A stretch of DNA of 64,000 nt from Xanthomonas prunicola (GTDB lineage Bacteria > Pseudomonadota > Gammaproteobacteria > Xanthomonadales > Xanthomonadaceae): NCBI RefSeq assembly GCF_002846205.1, contig NZ_PHKV01000012.1, positions 1 to 64,000 of the forward strand, written 5' to 3'. This document shows positions 25,573 to 34,372 of the stretch, piece by piece. The notes beneath the pieces were generated by a model, which worked only from the letters and a program-made list of their open reading frames with translations, made no database searches and had not been told where the DNA came from. Each line of letters starts with the position of its first letter. Within the stretch, counting starts at the first letter, position 1. Made by a program: the position numbers and the translations under genes.

Positions 25573-26390
25573 GCCGGCAACCGCTGAGCCGCGACGACAC
25601 CGCCATTCTGGTGCCGGCGTTGAACGAGGCGCTGCGCATCCGCGAAGTGGTCACCGACGCGCTGACCTATTGCTCGCACGTCATCGTGATCGACGACGGC
25701 TCCGACGACGGCACCGCCGAGTGCATCGCCGGCATGCCGGTCACGCTGATCCGTCACCCGCAGCGCATGGGCAAGGGCGCCGCGTTGCGCAGCGGCTTTG
25801 CGCAGGCGCAGCAGATGGGCATGCGCGCAGTGATGACCATGGACGGCGACGGGCAGCACAAGGCGGCCGACTTCCCGCGCTTGTTGGCCGCGGCCAACCG
25901 CCACCCCGGCTGCGTGATCGTCGGTGCGCGCATGCGCAAGCGCGCCACCCAGCCCACCATCCGCCGCATCGGCAACGATTTTGGTGACTGGGGCATTGCC
26001 TGGGGTTGCGGCTTTCGCCTGGTGGACAGCCAGAGCGGCCAGCGGCTGTATCCGGCCTCGGTGTTCACCCTGCCGAATGTGCCCGGCGAAGGCTTCGTGT
26101 TCGAAGCCCAGCTGCTGATTTCAGCCGCACGCCAGGCCGGCGCGCGCGTGGTCGCGGTGCCGATCGAAACCCGCTATGCCGGCACCTCGCCGGGCACCTT
26201 CCGCAAGAGCCATTTCCGGCTGGTGCGCGACCTGTGGAACATCACCTCGCATGTGGTCAAGCAGGTGTGGGCTTATGGCCACATCTGGCGCGAGTACCGC
26301 AACGTGCGCGCCAACCCGGTGCTCATCGACGATGCCGACGCCGAATTTGCTACTGTGCCTGCGGTTACCAAGAGCAAGCCATCCCCATGA
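25569..26390 (+). CDS. Family 2 glycosyltransferase
   Basis: A 273-residue GT-A-fold enzyme. IDDGSDDGTAE (about 45-55) and the metal-binding MTMDGDGQH (about 92-100) identify it, with LVPALNEA at the N-terminus. It resembles dolichyl-phosphate-mannose-synthase-like transferases and ends without the usual transmembrane anchor. In the pigment cluster it may glycosylate the head group or lipid carrier of xanthomonadin. Other aryl-polyene clusters contain a comparable GT2. ATGA overlaps join it to both neighbouring genes, so it belongs to a tightly coupled four-gene operon. Confidence 0.88.
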   Translation: MSRQPLSRDDTAILVPALNEALRIREVVTDALTYCSHVIVIDDGSDDGTAECIAGMPVTLIRHPQRMGKGAALRSGFAQAQQMGMRAVMTMDGDGQHKAADFPRLLAAANRHPGCVIVGARMRKRATQPTIRRIGNDFGDWGIAWGCGFRLVDSQSGQRLYPASVFTLPNVPGEGFVFEAQLLISAARQAGARVVAVPIETRYAGTSPGTFRKSHFRLVRDLWNITSHVVKQVWAYGHIWREYRNVRANPVLIDDADAEFATVPAVTKSKPSP

Positions 26391-28009
26391 ATGCACAGCG
26401 TGCCGATGTCGTGATCACCGGTGGTGGTCTGGCCGGCCTGAGTCTGGCCTTGCAGCTGCGTCAACGCGACCCGGAGCTTGCGATCACCGTGCTGGAGCGC
26501 CGTGCGCACCCGGTGCGCGAGGCGGCGTTCAAGGTGGGCGAATCCACGGTGGAAATCGGCGCGCATTATTTTGCCGACGTGCTGGGCCTGCGCGAGCATC
26601 TGGAGACCGAGCAGATCCGCAAGTTCGGTTTCCGCTTTTTCTTCTCCGACAAGCGCGAGGACATCGACCGCTGCACCGAGCTGGGCGTCAGCCAGATCCT
26701 GCCGACGCCGTCGTGGCAGATCGACCGCGGCCGCTTCGAGAATTTCCTCGGTGAACGTGCGCGTGCGCAGGGCATCGCCTTTGTCGACAGTTGCAGCGTC
26801 AAAGGCATCGAGTTGTCCGAAGACGACACCGACCATGCGGTGCGCTTCGAACGCGACGGCACGCCCGGCACGCTGAGCGCACGCTGGGTGGTGGATGCCA
26901 GCGGCCGCGCTGGCCTGCTCAAGCGCAAGCTCGGCCTGGCGCAGGACAACGACCACAACGCCAACGCGGTGTGGTGGCGGGTGGAAGGTCTGATCGACCC
27001 CAATGGCTGGTCGCAGGACAGCAGCTGGCTACAGCGCTGCACACCGCCGGACCGCTGGCGTTCGACCAATCACATGTGCGGGCCGGGTTACTGGTTCTGG
27101 CTGATTCCGCTGTCTTCGGGCGCGCATTCGCTGGGCATCGTCTGCGATGCAGCCATGCATCCGATGGAGAGCATGAATACCCATGAGAAGGCGATGACCT
27201 GGCTGCGCACGCATCAGCCCCGGGTCGCCGCCACGCTCGACCAGGCCGACTACCAGCTGCAGGACTTTCTGTTCCTGCGCAACTTCTCTTACGGCTGCAA
27301 GCAGGTGTTCTCGCCGCAGCGCTGGGCACTGACCGGCGAAGCGGGCGTGTTCCTGGATCCGTTCTATTCGCCCGGCAGCGACTTCATCGCGATCTCCAAC
27401 ACCTACATCTGCGAATTGATCGGCCGCGACCGTGCCGGCAAATCGCTCAGCCCGTATGTGGAACTGTACGAGCAGCTGTATTTCTCGTTCTACGAAAACA
27501 CCTTGACCCTGTATCAAGACCAGTACGCGCTGTTCGGCGACGAGCAGGTCATGCCGGTCAAGGTGATCTGGGATTACACCTACTACTGGTCGTTGCTGGC
27601 ACCGCTGTTCTGCAGCGGGCGCATCGCCAATCTCAGTTTGCTCTCGCGCATGAAAAACGACTTTCTGTCTGCGCGCGATATGAATCTGGCAATGCAGCAG
27701 GTGCTGCACGACTGGGGCATGCGCAATACTGACCAGGGCATCACCACCGGCACCGGACGGCTGCTGGACCAATACCTGATCGGCTGGTTCAACGAGCTCA
27801 ATGGCGCATTGAACGACACGCTGGACGACGACGCGTTTGTCGCGCGCATTCATCGCAACGTCGCGCAGATGGCGGTATTGGCACGCGAGATCCTGCAGCA
27901 GGCACGTCAACGCTACCCGGACCTTCCCGACCACGGTCTGGATGCGTTGACTGCCAATGCCAACGGCGATCCGATTCTTACTGCCCCCTGGTATGCCGAC
28001 GCGGCGTGA
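26387..28009 (+). CDS. Flavin-dependent halogenase 1 of the xanthomonadin cluster
   Basis: A 540-residue FAD enzyme of the tryptophan-halogenase type. GGGLAGLS (12-19) binds FAD, and the WxWxIP halogenase motif is present as WFWLIP (236-241). Lys79 in RKFGFRF aligns with catalytic Lys79 of PrnA, which forms the hypohalite-lysine adduct. GEAGVFLDPFYSPG follows the typical GxxxGFLDP-like flavin/chloride region. Xanthomonadins are brominated aryl polyenes, so bromination of the aryl ring or polyene chain is expected. A second halogenase gene lies at 36434. The last gene of a four-gene operon, its ATG overlaps the glycosyltransferase stop. Confidence 0.85.
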   Translation: MNAQRADVVITGGGLAGLSLALQLRQRDPELAITVLERRAHPVREAAFKVGESTVEIGAHYFADVLGLREHLETEQIRKFGFRFFFSDKREDIDRCTELGVSQILPTPSWQIDRGRFENFLGERARAQGIAFVDSCSVKGIELSEDDTDHAVRFERDGTPGTLSARWVVDASGRAGLLKRKLGLAQDNDHNANAVWWRVEGLIDPNGWSQDSSWLQRCTPPDRWRSTNHMCGPGYWFWLIPLSSGAHSLGIVCDAAMHPMESMNTHEKAMTWLRTHQPRVAATLDQADYQLQDFLFLRNFSYGCKQVFSPQRWALTGEAGVFLDPFYSPGSDFIAISNTYICELIGRDRAGKSLSPYVELYEQLYFSFYENTLTLYQDQYALFGDEQVMPVKVIWDYTYYWSLLAPLFCSGRIANLSLLSRMKNDFLSARDMNLAMQQVLHDWGMRNTDQGITTGTGRLLDQYLIGWFNELNGALNDTLDDDAFVARIHRNVAQMAVLAREILQQARQRYPDLPDHGLDALTANANGDPILTAPWYADAA

Positions 28010-28034
28010 GACCTGCCATACGTAGGGTGCGCGA

Positions 28035-28496
28035 ATGAAATTCGCCTGTTTCGCTACATTAGTTGCAATCAACATACCGACGTATGCAGCAGAGCTTGCC
28101 TCGTGCTCAAATCCTGAGGGAAAAGGCCATTACGCCGAGACAGGCGTCATTACAGCCAAAGACAGTGGCTGGAACGATGAAAGGATCACAGGCGGTCTGA
28201 CCAAGCTCTCAAAGCATGGGGACGATTACGATCTGATTTATGTAGATGTTCGCCAGGAGATAGTGTCAGCTCGCGAGGAAGGAGCACGAATAATGCTTCT
28301 GAGCCGGGGCATCACTTCGCTATCCGTTCTGGTTATTTATCCGGGGAAGACCGCCGAGGTTTACACCTTTCTCAAGACATCCTCAGGAAAACTGGAATAC
28401 ATCCACACGCTTAGTCGTGCTGGTGATGACGTCCTCATTACCAAGGCATCCGTGATGCGTGGGCAGTGTCGCTACATCAACTTCGACGCAATTTAG
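28035..28496 (+). CDS. Small exported protein of unknown function, base composition unlike neighbours
   Basis: A 153-residue protein with a signal peptide (MKFACFATLVAINIPTYA, cleavage near residue 19). The mature part has two or three cysteines (ASCSNPEG near the start, RGQCRY near the end) and a predicted mixed alpha/beta fold. I recognise no family. The gene is visibly richer in A and T (about half) than all its neighbours, and third positions are not G/C-biased. It is flanked on the right by a dispersed repeat. It looks like an insertion into the pigment cluster rather than a biosynthetic gene. Confidence 0.6.
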   Translation: MKFACFATLVAINIPTYAAELASCSNPEGKGHYAETGVITAKDSGWNDERITGGLTKLSKHGDDYDLIYVDVRQEIVSAREEGARIMLLSRGITSLSVLVIYPGKTAEVYTFLKTSSGKLEYIHTLSRAGDDVLITKASVMRGQCRYINFDAI

Positions 28497-28583
28497 GGCG
28501 GCTACCAAAACGTAGCGAGCAGTCGTCAGGTGGGCGTGGACGGCGCACTCAGAACCGGAATGTACGAGTTGTACATGAGGATT

Positions 28584-28634
28584 CGAGCACCGGCCGCGCC
28601 CGCCTGGCGGCTACGCAGTAGTTTTGTTAGTCGC
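28584..28634. repeat. Dispersed intergenic repeat, copy 2
   Basis: This sequence matches bases 15-66 closely (CGAGCACCGGCCGCGC...CGCCTGGCGG...GTTTTGTTAGT). As there, it abuts the 3' end of a minus-strand gene, here the ketoreductase at 28637. It lies between the AT-rich orphan gene and the nine-gene pigment operon. Confidence 0.6.
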
Positions 28635-28636
28635 CC

Positions 28637-29374
28637 TCAGCCCATCCCACCGTTGACGCCAATGACTTGGCCATTGATGTAGCCGGCCGCTTCCGAGCAC
28701 AGAAAGGCGACCAGCGCAGCCACTTCATCGGGCGTGCCGACGCGGCCGGCCGGTACCAATTGCTTGATCACCTCCGGTGCAAAACTGTCGCCGACCATGT
28801 CGCTTTCGATGACGCCGGGCGCGACAACATTCACTGCGATACCGCGGCTGGCCATTTCGCGCGCGAGCGACTTGCTGGCACCGTGCAACGCTGCCTTGGC
28901 GGCGGCGTAGTTGGTCTGTCCGCGATTGCCCAACACGGCCGCCACCGACGACACACTGACGATGCGGCCCCAACGCGTGCGCGCCATCGGCAGCAACAAC
29001 GGCTGGGTCACGTGGAAGAAACCGTGCAGGGAGACATCGATCACGCGATGCCACTGCTCTACGTTCATACCCGCCATCGGCGCGTCGTCATGGATGCCCG
29101 CGTTGTTGACCACGATCTGGATCGGACCGGCTTCCAGCAAGCGCTCCAACGCCACCGAACTTGCCTGCGCGTCAGCCACATCGAAGGTCACTGCCTGTGC
29201 GCTACCGCCATCGGCCACGATCGCAGCAACCACCTCTTGCGCACGCGCCAAATTGCGATTGGCATGCACGATCACATGCCGGCCCTGCGCAGCCAGGTGA
29301 CGGCAGATCGCACCGCCAAGATCGCCGCTGCCGCCGGTGACGAGTGCGCGACGTTGTGGAATGGATGTGCTCAT
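28637..29374 (-). CDS. 3-ketoacyl-ACP reductase (SDR) of the xanthomonadin cluster
   Basis: A 245-residue FabG-like short-chain dehydrogenase. TGGSGDLGGAI (13-23) is the NADP(H) loop and NNAG (90-93) is present. The catalytic Ser143, Tyr156 and Lys160 lie in SVSSVAAVLGNRGQTNYAAAK. It should reduce the 3-keto group after each condensation during polyene assembly. It is the final gene of the nine-gene minus-strand operon, 228 bases after the dehydratase. That larger gap leaves room for a separate promoter. Confidence 0.9.
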   Translation of the reverse strand: MSTSIPQRRALVTGGSGDLGGAICRHLAAQGRHVIVHANRNLARAQEVVAAIVADGGSAQAVTFDVADAQASSVALERLLEAGPIQIVVNNAGIHDDAPMAGMNVEQWHRVIDVSLHGFFHVTQPLLLPMARTRWGRIVSVSSVAAVLGNRGQTNYAAAKAALHGASKSLAREMASRGIAVNVVAPGVIESDMVGDSFAPEVIKQLVPAGRVGTPDEVAALVAFLCSEAAGYINGQVIGVNGGMG

Positions 29375-29602
29375 GAACGTCTCGATGGAGCCGCATATGC
29401 GGCGGCGGGAACAAAAGAGGGCATCATCCTAACCAGTCATACGGGCCAGATGCCAGCAATCTGCTCAAGACTGATAACGCTGCGCGACTGAGAAAACGAA
29501 GGCACATCACGCGGTGATGCGGGCATGCGGTTGTGCACCAACGCCACCCCCAGATCAGCCGGACATCGCGCCGACGCCGAGCCAATACAAGGATCAAACG
29601 CG

Positions 29603-30040
29603 CTACGACTGCGCGGCCCCCAGCATCACCGTGGCACGCCCTTCGGCAAGCACGTGCTCGCCATGCGTCAGGCGAAAACTGTATTGCTGGCTATCCTCGC
29701 CCTGCATCAGCACCTGTGCTTGGCAGTCGATCGCCTCCGGCAGCGTTTCCAGATAGCTCACGTGCAACTCCACGCCACGCAGCGCCACCAGCATGCCCGG
29801 GCGTACCGGCTTGCCAGACGCGCGGCCCAGCAGACCACCATGCACGGCCATGGCCTGCGCGCCGTATTCGCACAGATGTAGCGCACGCAGGCGCCCGTTG
29901 GACCGCAACGGATGCGCATCGCTGCGATGCGCGTGACTGCGCAGCACGATGCGCTGCGCATCCCACTCGATCACTTCTTCCCACAGGCACATGCTGCCCT
30001 GGTGCGGAATCAGCGTGGCAATCGCGTCACGTCCCTGCAT
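29603..30040 (-). CDS. 3-hydroxyacyl-ACP dehydratase-like hotdog protein (ApeP-like)
   Basis: A 145-residue hotdog-fold protein. LIPHQGSM (His13) and LHLCEYGAQAMAVHGG (Glu58) give the His/Glu pair of FabA/FabZ-type dehydratases found in aryl-polyene clusters. It should remove water from 3-hydroxyacyl-ACP intermediates to create conjugated double bonds. The ATG at 30040 was preferred to one at 30052 because GGAGAG lies five to six bases before it. The start overlaps the 3' end of the exporter gene by 14 bases. Confidence 0.82.
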   Translation of the reverse strand: MQGRDAIATLIPHQGSMCLWEEVIEWDAQRIVLRSHAHRSDAHPLRSNGRLRALHLCEYGAQAMAVHGGLLGRASGKPVRPGMLVALRGVELHVSYLETLPEAIDCQAQVLMQGEDSQQYSFRLTHGEHVLAEGRATVMLGAAQS

Positions 30041-32393
30041 GCGGCTCTCCATTGGCAGTGCGTTCCAGCGCTGGTTCGCGCGACACCAGCAAGGCCAGAA
30101 TGAAATTGAACAACACGCCCAGCGCCACCGTGCTGCCGATGGCACGCAATACCGGAATGCTGGAAGCGGCCAACAACGCGAACACCAGCAGCGTCATCAG
30201 GCTGCATACGATCAATGCGTGCAGCGTGCGTAGCTGGTCGGCATGATCGTCGCCGGCGTGATCGAAGAACAGTGCGTAGTCCAGGCCCAGACCGGCAGCC
30301 AGGATCAGCGCAATCAGATGGAACAGATTGAGCTCCACCCCGGTGCCGCGAAGGATGGCCAAGATCAGCACCGTGGTCAGCGCCATCGGCAGCAGCACGC
30401 GTACGATGCGGCGCGGGCTGCGCAGTGCGATCGCCACGGTCACCGCAAGCAACAATGCGGCCAGTACCAGCGCACCGAGCACGCGTCCACGATAGGCGGC
30501 CACCAGCGATTCGGAGGCGTCCTTCAGATCCAGCAATTGCGCGCCGCTGCCTTGCACGGCAGCTGCCAGGACCGCCGGATCGCGCAGGCCGGTCAACGAC
30601 ACCAACGCGGTGCTGCGATCGCCACGGCCCAGCAACAGGCCACCGACCGACGTCGCCAGCGGCGAGCCGATCAGATCCTTCGGCAGCAGCGGTGCGGCGT
30701 GCTTGGCTTCATTCAGATCCTGCAGGAACGGCGCAAATGCATCGCTGCGGAACGGCGTGGTGGCGACGGCAGTCTCGGTCAACGCACGCGCCTGCGCGGC
30801 GTCGGGCAATGCCGCCTGCCGCGCATGCTGGGTCTTGGCGCTGGGCAGATAGCGTGCCGCCATGTCGTAACCGAGCAACGCACCATCGCGCACCAATGCA
30901 TCCAGGCGCGGGCGCAATTGCTCGCTGGCCTGCAACGCCGCCTCATCGTTCGCTGCCGGCAGTGCCAGCACGTAACGCACATCCGGCGCGCCCAGTTCCT
31001 GACGCAGATGCATGTCCTGCGCCAATGCCTTGGGCGGCACCGGCGTCAGCTTCGACAGATCGTTCTGCCAGAACTGCCCCGGCGCAAACACGATCACCGC
31101 AAGGCCAACCATGGCCATCACCGCCAGGCTGATGCGTGGCCGCGGCAAGCGCGCCACGCCCCGCCACAGCACAGCCAGCAGGCGCGAATCGGCATAGTCG
31201 CGCGGGGCCGGATCGATCAGGGCCGGAAGCATCCACCGCGTGGTGACCGCGGCGGTGGCAAGGCCGGCGATGGTGAACACCGCCAGCTGCCGCAAGCCAT
31301 CCACACCGGAAAACAGGAAGGTCACATAGGCAATGCAGGTGGAGACCACCCCGGTGGCCAGCGTCGGCCACAGATGCCGCGCGTTTTCGCGTGGATCCAG
31401 ACCGGGGCGCTGATGGCTGAACAGGTGAATCGGATAATCCTGCACCACGCCGATCAGCGTGAACCCGAACGCCACGGTGATGCCGTGCACGCCGTCGAAT
31501 AGCAGTGCGACAGCACCCAAACCGGCCAGACCGGCGCTGGCCAGCGGCAACACGCCAAGGACCGGAATCTTCCAGCTGCGGTAGGCCACCAGCAGCAACA
31601 GCACCAGACCCACCGTATCCAGGGTGCCGATCCACTGCGCCTCGCCTTGGGTGCGCGCGGTGATTTCCACGGCGAATGCGCCCGGCCCGGTCAGCGTCAA
31701 CTGCGTGGACGTGCCTTTGCTGACTTTCGCGAAAGCCGCTTGCACGGCGTCATAGGCCAGTTGCTGGCCGGTAGGGTCGAAACCGGCCGCGCGTGTCTGC
31801 ACGATCAACAGCGCCGAGGTGCCGGCACGATCGAACCACACGTCATTGCGCGTCTGCGGCATCGTTGCCGGCTGCAGGGTTTCGGCCAGATGCAGGATTT
31901 CCATCGTGGGGTCGCGCGGCAGCAACGGTTCCACCATGGCCGCCGCCGGCGAGCCCAGATCCTGCACGCGTGCCTGCAACGCGGTTTGCAGCGTCGGCGC
32001 GTCGAGCGGGGTCGTGTCGAAGCTGTCGCTGAGCAGGTAGCGATACGGCAGCAAGCGCTTGGGAATCGCCTCCAACCCAGCGCTGCCACCGTTGCCGACC
32101 AGTTCGAACAGGTCCGGCTGTGCGGCCAGCGCTTTCTGCAGTTGCTGCGACTGCTCGGCCAAGGTGACGGGGTCGCTATTGGACAACGCCATCAGCAGCA
32201 GCCGCGACCCAGGGCCTTCGCCGAGCTCTTCGATCAACAGTTTTTGCGCCGGCGTGCGCGGGGCGGGCATGAATTTACGCAGGTCGCCAGTGACCTTGAG
32301 CGTCTCGCTCAGCCAGAATCCGGCCACTGCCAGCAATGCCAGCCACAGCAGCGCCAGGCCGATGCGGCGGTTTGCGTTCAATTCAAGCGCCAT
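30027..32393 (-). CDS. MMPL/RND-family exporter of the xanthomonadin cluster
   Basis: A 788-residue inner-membrane exporter. One helix at the N-terminus, a periplasmic domain and five or six helices (about 270-400, with GFTLIGVVQDYPIHLFSHQRPG) form the first half. This is repeated in the second half (about 640-770, with GLGLDYALFFDHAGDD), as in MMPL/RND lipid exporters. It is probably powered by the proton gradient. It should move the finished aryl-polyene lipid out of the inner membrane. The LolA-like gene just upstream supports transfer toward the outer membrane, where xanthomonadin resides. The start is the ATG at 32393. Confidence 0.88.
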   Translation of the reverse strand: MALELNANRRIGLALLWLALLAVAGFWLSETLKVTGDLRKFMPAPRTPAQKLLIEELGEGPGSRLLLMALSNSDPVTLAEQSQQLQKALAAQPDLFELVGNGGSAGLEAIPKRLLPYRYLLSDSFDTTPLDAPTLQTALQARVQDLGSPAAAMVEPLLPRDPTMEILHLAETLQPATMPQTRNDVWFDRAGTSALLIVQTRAAGFDPTGQQLAYDAVQAAFAKVSKGTSTQLTLTGPGAFAVEITARTQGEAQWIGTLDTVGLVLLLLVAYRSWKIPVLGVLPLASAGLAGLGAVALLFDGVHGITVAFGFTLIGVVQDYPIHLFSHQRPGLDPRENARHLWPTLATGVVSTCIAYVTFLFSGVDGLRQLAVFTIAGLATAAVTTRWMLPALIDPAPRDYADSRLLAVLWRGVARLPRPRISLAVMAMVGLAVIVFAPGQFWQNDLSKLTPVPPKALAQDMHLRQELGAPDVRYVLALPAANDEAALQASEQLRPRLDALVRDGALLGYDMAARYLPSAKTQHARQAALPDAAQARALTETAVATTPFRSDAFAPFLQDLNEAKHAAPLLPKDLIGSPLATSVGGLLLGRGDRSTALVSLTGLRDPAVLAAAVQGSGAQLLDLKDASESLVAAYRGRVLGALVLAALLLAVTVAIALRSPRRIVRVLLPMALTTVLILAILRGTGVELNLFHLIALILAAGLGLDYALFFDHAGDDHADQLRTLHALIVCSLMTLLVFALLAASSIPVLRAIGSTVALGVLFNFILALLVSREPALERTANGEPHAGT

Positions 32394-32531
32394 GGTATGC
32401 GTGTCCTGCTACAGCGGCCGAACGCCCACCGGCCGTGCGCACGGCATCGGCGGTTATCGGCGAGATGCGCTTTCCAGTTGCCAATGGTGAGATGTTTTCA
32501 GAGACGACCGGCGCAACCATCCCGCGCGCGG

Positions 32532-33179
32532 TCACGCGCCCGAACCGTGGCAGAGCGTGGTCAGCGCGGCGGTATCGGTCACGCCGGCCGCCGCGCGCGC
32601 CGCGCCGGCCAGCAGCGTGCGCTGCACGTCCCCCTTGGCCGGAACGCTTTCGATACAGCGCAGTTCGTCGTTGCGTCCGTACAGACGCAATTCGCGCACC
32701 TGCTTGGCCACGGCGGCGTCCTTGGGCTGCAACGTCAGCTGCCAGGCCTGCGGCTGGCCCTGCCCGTTGACGCTATAGTGCTGCTCCAGCAGCGTCCGGT
32801 CACCCGACAGCAACGCGCCGAAGCCGGACTTCAAGCCGGCCAGTTCGGGCACGCGGCTCAACGAAAAACGGCGTGGCGATTTGCCTTCGCGTTCCAGCAC
32901 GCCTTCGTCGCCGGTCAGCGTGGTGGTTTCGTGGTAGGGCGCACTCACCTCGCGCACCAGCGTCTGCGCATCCGGGCGACGGTAGTGCCCCTCCACGCGC
33001 AACGGCGTTTTCAGCAAGGCAGAACCCCGCAGTTCGACGAATTCGGTGCTGACTGGTGCGGGGCGAGCCAGGCGCTGCAGCACCTGCCCGACGTCCAGCG
33101 TCTCAGGCGGTGCGGCGCATAGCGGTGCGGCGCTGAACAGCAGTATCAGCATCCACGGCAGGGTGCGGCACATCGGCAT
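32532..33179 (-). CDS. LolA-like periplasmic carrier protein
   Basis: About 215 residues, with a signal peptide (CRTLPWMLILLFSAAPLCA, cleavage before APPETL). The mature part reads like LolA/outer-membrane lipoprotein-sorting folds (FVELRGSALLKTPLRVEGHYRR, then a run of amphipathic strands). Aryl-polyene clusters include such a protein next to the MMPL exporter, so it probably carries the pigment lipid across the periplasm. The start is uncertain: ATGs at 33179, 33173 and 33152 all lie inside the end of the acyltransferase gene and lack a strong ribosome-binding site. 33179 is reported. Confidence 0.75.
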   Translation of the reverse strand: MPMCRTLPWMLILLFSAAPLCAAPPETLDVGQVLQRLARPAPVSTEFVELRGSALLKTPLRVEGHYRRPDAQTLVREVSAPYHETTTLTGDEGVLEREGKSPRRFSLSRVPELAGLKSGFGALLSGDRTLLEQHYSVNGQGQPQAWQLTLQPKDAAVAKQVRELRLYGRNDELRCIESVPAKGDVQRTLLAGAARAAAGVTDTAALTTLCHGSGA

Positions 33180-34077
33180 GGTGGGTGTTCCAGAAATCGT
33201 AGAAGTTGAACCAGTTGTACGGCGCGTAGCAGGTGTAATGTTCCAGCCTGGCAGCGTAATCGCGCATGAGTACCGCAAGCACGGGGGCGCGCTGACGACG
33301 CGGCACGTCCAGACCTTCGCTGAAGGTTTCGAATGCCAGCTCGTAATGATTGCCACCACGATACAAGCCGAACGCCAGCACCACCGGCACCTTGAGCGCA
33401 GCGGCGATCAGCCAGGGCGAGGTCGGGAACATCGCGTTGCGGCCGAGGAACATCGCCGGCAGCGCCGGGTCGCCTTCGCGCGGGCGGTCGATGAGCAGCG
33501 CCACCAGCGCACCTGCATCGGTGGCGTCCTTGATCGCCATGACGATCGAGGTTGCATCCATGCCGGCGTCGATGATGTTGGCAGCCAGCTGCGGGTTGAG
33601 CGCACCCAGCAGGTCGGTCATGGCGCGGTTGTGCGCCTTGTCCAGCACCACCTTGACCTGCACGTCCGGACGCTCGGTGGCCAGCACGCGCAGCGCATCG
33701 AAGCTGCCCAGGTGCGAGCCGAAGATCAGCACGCCGCGACCGCGATCCATTTGCGTGTGCAGTTGATCCAGGCCGCTGATGTCCACGCGGAAGCGCTGCA
33801 TCTGCCCGCACAGCATGTAGACCCGGTCCAGGATGGTCGACGCAAAGGTGTGGATGTGGCGCGCCACATCGCGCAGCGTGGCCGGACGGCCCAGCACCCG
33901 CGCCAGATAGGCACGCGAGGCCGCGCGTTCAGGCGCACGCACCAGCAGGAAATACAGCGTGATCGGATACAGCAGCGCGCGCCCCACGTTACGCCCGCCG
34001 TGCTGGGCGATACCGCGGATCAGCCACAACGCAAAGCGCCCACCGCCTTCCGGACGCTGTTTCCAGTGCTTGCTCAT
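33103..34077 (-). CDS. LpxL/HtrB-like lipid acyltransferase (COG4261)
   Basis: A 324-residue membrane-associated acyltransferase. FGSHLGSFDALR contains the HX4D catalytic motif, and IDRPREGDPALPAMFLGRNAMFPTSPW resembles the substrate loop of lauroyl/myristoyl transferases. It probably attaches an acyl chain, perhaps the aryl polyene itself, to a lipid carrier or second polyene. It joins the upstream dehydratase gene by an ATGA overlap and overlaps the LolA-like gene downstream. Confidence 0.82.
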   Translation of the reverse strand: MSKHWKQRPEGGGRFALWLIRGIAQHGGRNVGRALLYPITLYFLLVRAPERAASRAYLARVLGRPATLRDVARHIHTFASTILDRVYMLCGQMQRFRVDISGLDQLHTQMDRGRGVLIFGSHLGSFDALRVLATERPDVQVKVVLDKAHNRAMTDLLGALNPQLAANIIDAGMDATSIVMAIKDATDAGALVALLIDRPREGDPALPAMFLGRNAMFPTSPWLIAAALKVPVVLAFGLYRGGNHYELAFETFSEGLDVPRRQRAPVLAVLMRDYAARLEHYTCYAPYNWFNFYDFWNTHHADVPHPAVDADTAVQRRTAMRRTA

Positions 34078-34361
34078 GCCGCCGCCTCCGCCACCAGTTC
34101 GCCGCTGACCAGCAGTGCACCGTCGCGCTGCACGCGGAAGCGCCAGCGCGGGCCATCGCCTTCCAGCGTGACCGAGGCGGTCTGCCCGGGCAGCAACGGC
34201 TGCACGAACTTCACCTGCGGCAGGCGTGCGGCTGCGCGCGGACCATGCAGTGCTTCCACGGCCTGCAGCACATGGTCGAGCACGACCACGCCAGGCACCA
34301 CGGGGCGACCCGGAAAGTGCCCGGGCAGGCAGGGATGATCATGCGGCACGACGAAATCCAT
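34074..34361 (-). CDS. FabZ-like 3-hydroxyacyl-ACP dehydratase, small (ApeI-like)
   Basis: A 95-residue single hotdog domain with LPGHFPGRPVVPGVVVLDHVL (residues 12-32). His15 matches the FabZ catalytic His, but the usual Glu (VEAMAQ) is replaced by Asp29. It probably works with the second dehydratase at 29603. It is shorter than FabZ (about 140). The ATG at 34361 lies 11 bases after the PlsC stop. The longer open frame upstream is a shadow of the acyltransferase. ATGA overlap with the next gene. Confidence 0.8.
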   Translation of the reverse strand: MDFVVPHDHPCLPGHFPGRPVVPGVVVLDHVLQAVEALHGPRAAARLPQVKFVQPLLPGQTASVTLEGDGPRWRFRVQRDGALLVSGELVAEAAA

Positions 34362-34372
34362 AAGCGCAGAAC

